Assembly: GCA_015350385.1 (NCBI GenBank)
Contig: WNKI01000001.1
Span: 4,073,965-4,137,964, forward strand
DNA length: 64,000 bases
Source of the DNA: Aculops lycopersici
Lineage: Eukaryota > Arthropoda > Arachnida > Trombidiformes > Eriophyidae
Reading direction: 5' to 3'
Shown here: positions 52,158-62,161 of the stretch, piece by piece
How the letters are laid out: each line of letters begins with the position of its first letter
Position numbering within the stretch: position 1 is the first letter of the stretch
The notes under the pieces: model-generated
Database searches by the model: none
What the model saw: only the letters and a program-made list of their open reading frames with translations
What the model was told of the DNA's origin: nothing
Position numbers and translations under genes: made by a program

Positions 52158-52516
52158 TAGAGAGCGGCGTTTCTTGTTTTAACAATTTTTTCGACCAAAA
52201 CAACAAAATTTGCTATTTTGGCCCAAAACAGCGCCACCTGGTGGGCACTGAAATTTAGTGCAGGACCCTATGGGAGTTTTTAGTTTTCCCCCCAAACACC
52301 GCTGGTTTTCCCCCTTGTGGTAGGATAGGTCGAAAAAATTTGGGGGGGAAAAATGGGGGGATTTTCCAAAAATGGGGGAATCAAAAGTTCCCCAGATTTG
52401 TCTATGGGAAATCCTGTGTTAAATTTTCTTGTTTTTTTTAACAAAATTTGGCCTTTTTCTTAAACAAGAAAACAACAAAATTTGGGCAAAATTTGAACAA
52501 GAAATGCCGCTCTCTA
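52158..52516. mobile_element. 359-bp MITE with 8-bp target-site duplication (hAT-like)
   Basis: The left end TAGAGAGCGGCGTTTCTTG and the right end, read in reverse complement, TAGAGAGCGGCATTTCTTG form terminal inverted repeats of about 21 bp with one mismatch. They are bounded by perfect direct repeats CGATAAAA at 52150-52157 and 52517-52524. An 8-bp duplication with TAGAG-type ends fits the hAT superfamily; P-like or Merlin elements also make about 8-bp duplications. The interior is rich in T, A and G runs and has no transposase, so the element is non-autonomous. Confidence 0.9.
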
Positions 52517-52551
52517 CGATAAAATTACAAGTCAACTCTAAAACAATCAAG

Positions 52552-52767
52552 ATGCAAGCGAAACTGTTCACGATAATCGCGATGTTCCTAATCATCGGCT
52601 CCGTCTTTGTGGCGGCTGAAAAAGAGGGGGGCGAGTATGCTTGCCACCACGTTGGATATCTACAATGCTCCTATTGTTGTCACAAAGAAGGGTGGCTACG
52701 TGGCCGCTTTCGTTTACTCTTCCAAGATTGCGTTTGCATAAATGAATACATTCATCTCCCAGAATAA
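52552..52767 (+). CDS. Small secreted six-cysteine peptide
   Basis: The 71-residue frame starts at the ATG at 52552. A signal peptide (MQAKLFTIIAMFLIIGSVFVAA) is followed by a mature part of about 49 residues with six cysteines spaced C-x7-C-x2-C-C-x16-C-x-C. The C-x3-C plus C-x-C spacing (second/fourth and fifth/sixth Cys) is that of CSalpha-beta peptides such as defensins, but the adjacent C-C pair also fits some knottin-like peptides. The disulfide fold, and whether it is antimicrobial, a toxin or a signal, are not decided. The MITE ends 35 bp upstream of the ATG, so part of its leader or promoter may come from the element. The frame continues upstream into the MITE, but those residues do not look like coding sequence. 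Confidence 0.7.
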   Translation: MQAKLFTIIAMFLIIGSVFVAAEKEGGEYACHHVGYLQCSYCCHKEGWLRGRFRLLFQDCVCINEYIHLPE

Positions 52768-53845
52768 ACAAGAGGATGTAGTTGCAAAGGATCTATGGAT
52801 TTATGATGGTGATTTCTTGTCCAAATGAAGTTCAGATGAAGTAAACGGCCTCGACGATCAGAATCCAACGAGAACTCATCCGAGGGGAAGTTAATTAAAA
52901 CTTAAAAAATTAGAAACAAAGAAAGATTTCGGTGAATAGGTATTAATTTTTTGATTTACAATTAACTTTGTGCATGCTTCTATTTTGTATATATGTTAGC
53001 TCTGGCAATCAATCCTTCCCTCCCTCTCTCTCTTTCTTTCATTTTGATTTGATTCAAGAGTCTGGTCCTGGTTCATTGATCGATTGATATGAGCATTCAC
53101 CTCGGATTATCTAGTTACTCGAGGACGCTTCGATAAATTTATCTCGTCATCATCAATTTGACGATCTGCTAAACACTCAATATTGATTCCCTATTTCACC
53201 TTCAAAGAGACATACATAATCCAGTTCGTCTAGACTAATCAGATGGACAATGTTTCATGTGAAATGATTCATTTCCGGTACAAAATTCGAGTCCATGAAG
53301 GTGGAAATGTATAAATAACATCTGCGACCTCTGATGTCGCAGATATGTGTACATTTCAAGTCTTTCTCAAGACTTTAAGTTAGAGAAAAATCTCAAACAT
53401 GCTCAAGTTATCGAGACAATATGGAAATTGTCAGGGGCGTTCTCTTGACGAAACCGTGGCGAAGAGGCAAAAATGTACTAGTTTCGCCGGGCGAAGTGAT
53501 CGAACAAGTGGCGAAACATTATCTCTCTGGCGAAGAGGGGGAAGGCATCTCTTCGTCGAGCAAAATTCGCCATTCGCCCACCACCGTCTGCTACCTGCAG
53601 ACTGCAGATCAGTGCGTGCATGCGGCTGTGGACTCCATACAGTAGTGTGGAGAAAGTGCGCCGCCATTGTTGGTCGCATGGAATGAAGAAAATTGGTACT
53701 GGGGTAAAAAAAAATTCTAAATTTATCCACCTGTCTAGCCACCAAATCCACCTTTTATATTCCTCCGTAAATAAGGTTCAAGACTTATTTTAGATTCATC
53801 ATTATTGATTTTTTTTACCATGAAACCAAAGCATAATAAGCAACC
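52768..53845. other. Intergenic region with TATA box and stem-loop
   Basis: About 1.1 kb. TATAAATA (53310-53317) is followed immediately by a 9-bp stem-loop (53320-53344). Short frames at 53399-53686 lie downstream in two phases without a domain. A second TATA-like motif (TTTTATATTC, about 53753-53762) lies some 85 bp before the MINPP-like ATG and is a candidate for its promoter. Confidence 0.4.
53320..53344. repeat. 9-bp stem-loop just downstream of a TATA box
   Basis: ATCTGCGAC, a 7-base loop and GTCGCAGAT form a perfect inverted repeat. It starts 3 bp after TATAAATA, near where a transcript could begin. Confidence 0.6.
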
Positions 53846-55345
53846 ATGATTTTCACAAAAACTATCACTAGCTTCCTCCTGTGGACTGCACTAAACTTGG
53901 CCAACTTTGTTGCGGCTGGAGATGGTTGCAAGAATCTCAAGAAGTTGGATTACGAATTGTTTGGAACTAAAACAATATACGAAGACGCAAGGAGATTCTT
54001 GAAGAAAGTAGACGAAGATGACTTGCCCAAATCTTTCGACGACGATTCATTGGAAGAGGAGCATAAGGATTTGCTAGAGGATTCTTGTAAACCCATTGTT
54101 TTTTACTTCATTGGTCGCCATTCGGCTCGTTTCCCTGATGGCGCTGATATTGATCTTTACAATAAGAAGTTGGCCGACTTGAAGGAGGGAATCAAGTTTA
54201 CGGAACCATACAAGAGATGTCCCTCTAGTTACAAGTCCTTTATCAACTGGACCTCGAAGATGCAAAACAAGCATGATAACTTGATAACCCATTTGGGAGG
54301 AGAGGAGGAGAGAAACATTGCAAGGAGATTCAAGAGAGTTTACCCTGAATTCTTTGATGTCTCCAAATCGGAGGTCCAAATTGGAGTCACAAGCAAGCTA
54401 AGAACCGCTCAAACTGGAATGGAATTCTTGAAGGAGGTTGAGGGATTGAAGATTCCAAATTGCGATTTCAACAATTTGCCAACAAACGACGTCTTCAGGT
54501 CCGACTACTCGTTGGATAAGATTCTACAGGATCCATGTTACAAGTCGCTGATGGACAAGGATGCAAAATCGTTCCTTGAATTTCACACGGAGTGTGACAA
54601 AATCGGCGGCAAGAACAAGACCAAGGATCCAAGAATTGAAAGGATCAAGAATCCGGCAGTCCTAAGGAAGGTGGCCGAGAATGTGGCCGAGAAATTGGGA
54701 TTATCGGAGCGATCTGAGTCCATGGTCAGTAGTGAAGTTTTGAATAGTATTTGGAACATGTGCAAATTTGAAAATGCAATGAAGGACGACTCAGTGTGGT
54801 GCTCATTGTTTTCAAAGAATGACATCAAGGCATTGGAATACATTGAGGATGTTAAGAGTTACATCGGCGGCGCATATGGCGAGAATGTCAAGGTAAAGCA
54901 AACCTGTCCATTAGTGAAGAATCTCATTGAAGCCTTTGAGGAGGGCATCAAGTTAACAGGTGCGCCAGGTGAAAAGCGCAAGGCTTACTATTTCTTCTCG
55001 CACGCGGGTCCAATGAAGAAGCTGCTGGCTGCCTTTGGATTGTTCAAGGACGATGATAGTTTCTCCGAGTCGCGCATCAGAGACTTTGAAGGAAATCTCA
55101 AGGTGCCCAAGGATAGGAAGTGGAGGTCTAGCGTGATAAGTCCATTCTCGGCCAACATGGCGTTTGTTTTATACCGATGTGAGAAGGCGGGTAGGCAAGT
55201 GAAACACAAAGTGCTGGCCACCGTCACTGAGAGACCAGTTAAGTTGGCTGGCTGCAAGGATACCCGCTGTAGCGTCGACAAGTTTTTTGCCGCCTACAAT
55301 GACATGAAAAACTGTGACTTGAACGAAATCTGCTCAAAATCTTGA
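53846..55345 (+). CDS. Secreted MINPP1-like histidine phosphatase with altered catalytic motif
   Basis: Multiple inositol polyphosphate phosphatases (clade-2 histidine phosphatases) dephosphorylate InsP6/InsP5 in the ER or outside the cell. The 499-residue single-exon frame has a signal peptide (MIFTKTITSFLLWTALNLAN, cleavage near VAAG). The N-terminal catalytic motif is FIGRHSARFP, with nucleophile His92 and both arginines present (family RHGTRYP). Later features include SKLRTAQTG (family SxxxRAxxS-like) and YYFFSHAGPMKKLLAAFGLF near residues 381-400. That last site corresponds to the HAE motif, but the proton-donor glutamate is Gly388. The many cysteines fit an extracellular fold. There is no KDEL-type tail, so secretion is likely. 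With HAE changed to HAG, activity may be lost or altered. Family membership is probable rather than certain. Confidence 0.78.
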   Translation: MIFTKTITSFLLWTALNLANFVAAGDGCKNLKKLDYELFGTKTIYEDARRFLKKVDEDDLPKSFDDDSLEEEHKDLLEDSCKPIVFYFIGRHSARFPDGADIDLYNKKLADLKEGIKFTEPYKRCPSSYKSFINWTSKMQNKHDNLITHLGGEEERNIARRFKRVYPEFFDVSKSEVQIGVTSKLRTAQTGMEFLKEVEGLKIPNCDFNNLPTNDVFRSDYSLDKILQDPCYKSLMDKDAKSFLEFHTECDKIGGKNKTKDPRIERIKNPAVLRKVAENVAEKLGLSERSESMVSSEVLNSIWNMCKFENAMKDDSVWCSLFSKNDIKALEYIEDVKSYIGGAYGENVKVKQTCPLVKNLIEAFEEGIKLTGAPGEKRKAYYFFSHAGPMKKLLAAFGLFKDDDSFSESRIRDFEGNLKVPKDRKWRSSVISPFSANMAFVLYRCEKAGRQVKHKVLATVTERPVKLAGCKDTRCSVDKFFAAYNDMKNCDLNEICSKS

Positions 55346-57407
55346 TCAAACGATGAATCTACTAACCAATACATACGGACCAAAAAGAGGAGGAAAGATG
55401 CAAACATGAGCCAAGATGATGATGCGACATGAAGACAAAATTAGGATCTGACGACACACAAACCTGTAACACTAGACAACAGGAGCGATCAAAAATGAAG
55501 TGGTAACAAAATTAACACGAATTTTGCACAATAGAAGTGAACGATGGTGATAAAAATAATCAAGATAAGCGTAACAATAAGCAAACAAAGCAATAAAAGC
55601 TCAAGATTTTTGATGTCGAATCTCACAACTATTTTCACTGTGATGTCCACTGTGATCTAAATCTAAAAATTGCAATCGATTTCCTCTTCACTCGCTTCAT
55701 GTTTTAGCTTGCGAGCTCAAGAGTCTGGAGTCTTGGTAGCGAAGTGCAAAGTGGGCGTGGGAGAGTGGCCATCGCTTTTAGTCGATCGCATCGTCGACAT
55801 CTTGGATCTACTCGGGGAGTCTCACTTACTTCCACTAGCCGACTAGTTGTATCCAGAGGCGAATCGATGACAACACAGTTCCAGCAGAAGAAGAACTAGG
55901 AGTGAAACTGAAAGTAAAACTCAATAAGAAGAATCAGCAATCAGCATTAAAAGTCAATAAATTTACACATTTTGAATGGAATTGGAAAGGTTGTTGCAAG
56001 TTGCGAGAAAAAGAGCAATAGTTTAACAATGAGAGGAGATACTGTGTAGGTAAGTTACGTAAAGGCGAGCACGACGATGACGTGCACCACTGCGATGCTG
56101 CTCCCATTACTGTCGGCCTCAGTTCAACAGTGAGACTGATAGCGGATGCAGTCAGTTTTAGCGCCCCCAATGGGAGCCCCACCGATGTACCTAGTGGTGC
56201 TGCGTGCGCGTTTGTGTTTGTGTGTGCGCTTTTGGTACCACCCATTGTTAGGGTTGCTCATTTACTTTAACCGGCGGCAGACGGAGGGAGATGGTTTGGC
56301 AAAGGCACGCTTTGGTTGCGCACATTAATTTCGAGCCTCGGGTTTTGTCGGTTGTTGCCGTTGCTCGCAGTTGCGTCACAATTGCGTTTGGTTTGAATTT
56401 TCAACATGGCCGCCGCCGCTACTGTTACCACTATTGCCTCCGAGTTGGCAGTAGTAAAAATTATATCAAATTGAGGGTCGGAACAGTGGTGGCAAGTCAA
56501 AACAGAGAATAGAGGAGTAGTTTTATTTGCAAGTTAAGTTTTGCAAAAGTTAACTTGAAAAGTGTTACTTTTCCCTTCAGCTTTCTAACTTTTAACTTCC
56601 CACTTCTCGTGCCTCCTCTTTTCTTATTTCGTTAGATGGTGTTGAAATTCAACCTGTAAACTAAGCGTGAAATTGTGACCGTTTGGTTGTAATTTAACGC
56701 GATACAGCGTTTACCTTGTTACCAGGACGAGAGGAACGGTGCAAAAATTGCGAAGCTCGACGGCCAAATTGGTCGCTAGGTGCTTCGCTCCGGTTTCCTT
56801 TCGTTTCGTACCGCATCGTTTCGTTTCGTTTAGTTTTCTGTCCTCTTGGAGGCTTCTGGTTGGTTGATCTTCGTTGGTGAATGATGAAGTTGGTTGCCAG
56901 TGGGAGTCGGTGGCGAGCGGCGAGAAACATTGATAGCAGTTGACTTCCGGGTTCGCCTATGCGTCTTTGTGTCTGAGAGGCGGCCCCTGCAAAAGTCAAT
57001 GGCTCTAAGGATACCAGTATGGGTGGGCGAGTTCATGTTGTTGTTAACATGTGGAGGCAAGCACCACCTCGGTGGTTGCTCTCCGGTGGCCACCAATATA
57101 CAAGGCATTTAGAGAAGCAAGCAGCGCGTATGCGTAGTTTAACACGGGAGCTGGCACTATATGAAATGAGGTAAAGGCGCTAGTTTTCCACTGCTTCTCC
57201 GCATAGAAGGCGAGAGAGTGAGAGTGAGAAAATTTCGCACATTCTTTCTCTCTTGTCCAACTTTTAGCTACTAACGAAAGTGGTCTACTACTCGCCGGCG
57301 ACCATCTCTCTTCGGCGTGTCAGTGTTGTAACTCGCTCGGCTGGCAACATGCCATTGGCGCGCAGCTGGAGTCTTGGCCATCGGCGCCGGTAGTGGCTAG
57401 TGGTAAT

Positions 57408-57434
57408 CGTGTGAAATAGTGTTCATTTCACACG
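57408..57434. repeat. Perfect 10-bp inverted repeat
   Basis: CGTGTGAAAT, a 7-base spacer and ATTTCACACG form the repeat. The flanking GTAAT and GTTAC extend the symmetry imperfectly. Confidence 0.7.
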
Positions 57435-57551
57435 TTACGACTGCCAGCGTAAGAGTTTATGTAGCGCCGTGACACCGAACCAGCGGAAACCTGAGAGTTT
57501 ACTCAAGTCCACCGAACGGTTTGCCTGTCTATTGCCAGCTCATTGCTCGCT

Positions 57552-57807
<256 letters not shown>

Positions 57808-58091
57808 GGGCAACCTCCACGACAAACTTTAGCCAAAGTAGCAGCGATAGAAGCGAGCAACGAGCAGTTGGCGAGCTAATATCGCTGCAATCGATCCTCA
57901 AGAGAAGTAGAAAGCAGCTTTAGCCACTTGGTTCAAGTGGTTAACCAACCGGCTGACCGCCGGTCACGCCCCCACCCAACAAACAAACCCAATCGAGCGT
58001 CCGCAAGATTGTTCAAAAGTTTCCCCTCCGCGACACGATTATTCAAAAGTTTTGCCTTCCAAACTAACACTAATACCCCAGCGCTACTACC

Positions 58092-58106
58092 ACGACGACG
58101 ACGACG

Positions 58107-58151
<45 letters not shown>
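58092..58151. repeat. (CGA)n(CTA)n trinucleotide tract
   Basis: CGA units pass into about fifteen CTA units. The tract gives poly-Leu or poly-Ser frames in other phases that are not genes. Confidence 0.8.
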
Positions 58152-58152
<1 letters not shown>

Positions 58153-60700
58153 TTACTACAACTACTTCTTCTATTGAGATGTAACTCAATAGTCGAGTGC
58201 CTATCAGTTTTTTCTCTCTCGGCCATAGAAGTGGGGAAAAAAGGCAGAGCGTGTAGAGAGAAAGCATATCATAGTGAACGTAAATCGGCCGCAAAGCTCG
58301 AGGCTTTGATCATTTTCCGAAGCTTTAGAGGCTCAACGAATCGCGTGCTGGCAAATGGTTGTTGCGGCGAACCAGAAACATTAGTGATGCCGTCGAGGAT
58401 GATGATTAGTGATCGATCATCGGCGGCGCCCATCGACGTCTCTCTTTCACTCCCGGTTACGGGTGTTTCTCTTTTTCTGGTTGCTCTCTCCTACTCTTCC
58501 TTCAAACTCTCGATGGCCAGCGAACGCTTCGAGATTCGGGAGAGTTCATTGGATTTAGAGAGACAGAGTCATCATATGAGTGAAACCTAAAAGTTTTTTA
58601 CACCTGAAGTGTTAAAATCGAACTCGAGTAGCCAGCTGCCACCTGAACTAGACGATCATGGTTTATATTGGAGGTTTATTGGGGCCGGCGTCTAGACTAG
58701 TGGCGCGGTGGTCGTTTTTGTGGTGGGTGTTGCTGGCGTCGAGTGGCCAGCGAGTAGCCAGCGAGCGAACAACACAAGCCACTGAGCAACGATCATCGGC
58801 TGGCCAAATGGCAATCGATTAATTATGGTCAAGTAGGTAGTTTTAGGGTGGAAAAAGTATGGTTGCTAAAGAGAGACGATTCCGTATTGAACGCAACGGC
58901 AACCAGTTGACGTGTCGACGCTTCGAATTCAACCGCCGAAGCTAATGACAGTTGATTACCATTAAACGCCCATATCAATGGCGCCCAAAATCGACTGGCG
59001 ACCGCTAATCGAGTTCTTGCGGTTCGCTTTTGGCTCGTTGTCGAAACCGTCCAATGGCTTGAGCGCTGCCTGTTCCCATTGAAATCTTCGCGCGAGGTGA
59101 TGAAGTTATATTGACAGGAAGCTCCCTTTTCATGTTGCTCCTCCGCCTCCAATCGATTGACGCCTCGTCTCTTTGGTTGAATGGGAACTTGGGCTAAGTT
59201 TTGCACACAACTACTTCTCGCACAGACCAACGACACACACTATAACTCCAACTTCAAATGAACATTCCAACGAAGCAAGAGACGAGATTGGTCGTCGTCG
59301 TCGTCGTCGTTGCTGTCGTCTAGAGAGAAGAAAGTAGAGGGAAGAAGAAATAACGTGATGGGTAACGCTAGACGACAAATGGCACGCGCCAAAGTTAAAG
59401 CCAGTGATTAGGCCTCAGTCGCCGATTCAAGTTGATTGCGCAATCCAATCGACTAACTCACGAGTCGCGAGTCGCGACTCGCAACTGACTCGTGGGCGCG
59501 AGAGTCGGGGGCGCGCGCCACATTCAAGCGCCACACACTTACTTGCTAGAACCAAAATACACTAGAGTTAGAGCAAACAATCCGATTAAACTTTTGCCCA
59601 TCAAGTTTCTAGTCCTCGTTGGCCGCCTCCCTCTCCCTTCCTCTTCCTCAGATTGACTCAGCTCCACTTTGCCTCCTGCTTCCGGTTTGGGCGAGAAACA
59701 TAAAGTGAGCATCAGATAACTGAGGTCAATTTGTTAGCATCGTCGTTGGTTTTGTTCCGCGTGTGTGCGTGTCTGTGCAAGTCTCAGCCTCGGCTTCTGC
59801 TTCTGTCTCTGCTCAATCAAGTGACACTCCCGAAAGTGTGCTACCACTGAACACCGCACCTAGTGTTCAGTGTTCGGTTCAATTTCATGGGCAAGCGCAC
59901 GGGTTTTGCCCCTTAACTTGCACTGCCCTCACTCCCCAGCAAACCGGAAACACCAGTTAGGAGAAATCCGGAACCGGAAGTGGAAATGCATCATCAGGCA
60001 CCTAATTGAGGTTGAGTCGCGTGGTGGTCGTGGCGCCACTCGTCCGTTGGAGTCATCGGTGTCGACGGTGTCGTCGTTGGTGTTGGACATGCACGAGACA
60101 AATGATTGCTCACTAGTCCAGTACCTTTTTGTTTGTTCTTTTGATTTGGTTGGCGCGCGTTCCTCTCTTTTCTTGTCTCCCACTTTGACATTTATACAAT
60201 CAACCGACGAACCAGCCAGTCCATCGACTAGTTGACTTTGCTCTCTCTCTCTCCCTCTTTCAATGAAGCTCGAGCTTCGAAGGAACAACTTGAATCACAG
60301 TAATCAACAAAAGTTTTCCAACTCAAACATGATTGCCGGCGATGCTCTCGCCGCTTCGGTATGATTGAATCACTCTGCTCTGGTCGGGCCAACTGGCGCA
60401 TAGCGATCGGCGGCCACACTTTTAGCTCGCCAATCTAGAGTTGAAAGCTTGCCAAGAGTGGAGTGGCGATTCGCGCTTTCCCTCTGCCTTCCCCTCTCTC
60501 TGAACAACGAGCCAACTTTCGTGGAGAAGGGGACGCGGCTGCGCATATGCGCAGTCGGTCCCCCTCTGGTGTTGCAACGCCGGCGAGCGGCGGCGAGTAG
60601 GTTGACAGTGGTCGCGGTGGTCGTTATCAGTGAATCGTCGGCAGTGGCGCTCAGTCTCGTTTTGTTTTCGAATTTAATCTTGAAGAAATTTTTAGTAGCC

Positions 60701-61180
60701 ATGAGCAAGTTTATTGAGGCAATGGAAACAGCTGTCCAATCTCCCGTCGTTCAACAGGAGCTCAATGAAGACCAACAGCAACAGCACCAAACGCAATCAC
60801 AGCAACACCAGCACCAGAGTCAACACCAACACCTGCACCTGCACCCGAATTTGACGAGCGGCCAGAGCCAAAGCGAGAGCCAGAGTCAAAGCCACAGCCA
60901 AAACCAGAGCCCAAACCAGAGCCAACATCACCAACAACAGCAACAGCACCACCACCACCAATGCCAGCAACAGCAATACGCGGCCGCGGCCGCCGCCGCT
61001 AGACAACCCATCTACAATTCCTTCTATCAAACGCTACAGGCTTCAACGGTCGCCACCTCACCTATGGCCTATTACGGCTACCACCACGCACACCACCCTC
61101 ACGCGTATCACGGCCACCAGCCGCAACACCTGCACGCCCACCACGCAGTGGCCGCCGCCGCTGTCCATCACCACCAACAA

Positions 61181-61219
<39 letters not shown>

Positions 61220-62161
61220 CAACAACAACAACAGCAACAACAGCAACTCCAACAACAACAACAGCAACAACTCCAACAACAACAACAACAAAACCAACAA
61301 CATCACCACCAAACCCAAACTCACACCCACAACCACAGCCTCAATCAACAACAGCAACAACAACTTCACCAACCACTACATTCCCATCATCAGCACCAAC
61401 TTCACCAGCACCAGTCGGCGTTTATTGGAAGCCAGGTGACCGCGACGGGTGTTCGGGGCAACTTGAGTAGTAATTTGCAGCACCAATTGCAAACCGGAAG
61501 TCACCTGCAACTCCAACAACAACCTCATCAAGTGCAACCACAAACGCAGCAGCAACAACACAAGCAGAAGCTGGAAATCTCAGGTGCAGCCTCGGCGGCA
61601 TCAGCCACCACTCAAAATTCAAATGGCAACTCGGCGAGCACCAAGAGGCAGAGGAGACAGCGGACTCATTTTACGCCTAAGCAACTGCAAGACTTGGAGG
61701 CCATGTTTATGCGCAATCGGTACCCGGACATGACGAGCCGCGAGGAGATAGCCGCGTGGACAAACTTGAACGAGGCGCGCGTTAGGGTGAGTAGTAAATG
61801 CTTGGGAATCTATACCAAGACAGTCGAAAAACAGCATTGTCTCGATGGAGCGCGATTTTTCTTTCGTCCCGCAGTCGCAGGAATTGCCTTGTTGCAAAGC
61901 TAGCGCCTGCTCACGCTCCCCCCGCAGCGGTCGCTGGCGATCTTTTGATAATAAGGCGAAACTTTTTGTATCAGCTGCATATAGTTCTCATGTTTATATT
62001 CAAATATATAGTAATAGTAGCACCGAGACTCAGGTATAGTGAAAATTGAAAAAAAAACCCGAAATACTAATTACAATTAAACCCTTGAAAACTTATAGGT
62101 TTGGTTCAAGAATCGGCGCGCAAAGTGGCGCAAAAAGGACAGGTTCGCGGCCACTTACTAA
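60701..62161 (+). CDS. Pitx: Pitx homeodomain transcription factor, apparently without OAR domain
   Basis: This is a paired-like K50 homeodomain regulator. Exon 1 (60701-61786, 362 codons) and exon 2 (62099-62161) join through a 312-bp GT-AG intron in phase 0 between homeodomain positions 46 and 47, the usual place for this class. The homeodomain (residues 317-376) begins QRRQRTHFTPKQLQDLEAMF and continues RNRYPDMTSREEIAAWTNLN and RVWFKNRRAKWRK. It has Lys at position 50 (Lys366) and the Pitx-specific NRYPDM-REEIA-WTNL series. The N-terminal 300 residues are dominated by Gln and His repeats, including an almost pure Gln tract at about 160-200. The frame stops six residues after the homeodomain (RFAATY), so the C-terminal activation region and OAR motif are missing. 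An alternative donor (GACAG-GTTCGC, 62140s) to a distant exon is possible but weak. The start is the ATG preceded by GTAGCC. Confidence 0.9.
61171..61310 (+). repeat. CAG/CAA repeat encoding the Pitx poly-Gln tract
   Basis: Mixed CAG and CAA codons interrupted by a few CTC codons encode the long Gln run. The codon mixing suggests the tract is selected at protein level or is old, rather than a recent pure CAG expansion. Confidence 0.85.

Noticed and set aside
52429..52551. 41 extra N-terminal codons of the six-cysteine peptide
   Set aside because: They are mostly encoded by the MITE. The ATG at 52552 is followed at once by a proper signal peptide.
53399..53686. 95-codon and 74-codon frames after a TATA box
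   Set aside because: Two overlapping phases are equally open and neither has a signal peptide, domain or repeatable pattern. Only the promoter motif is noted.
57928..58590. 220-codon plus-strand frame
   Set aside because: It contains a poly-Leu run from the CTA repeat, no domain and no clear start. Length is explained by the repeat.
60449..60700. 84 extra N-terminal codons of Pitx from an in-frame ATG
   Set aside because: The stretch looks like 5' leader, and the ATG at 60701 starts acidic Pitx-like sequence. The reverse-strand frame is equally long.
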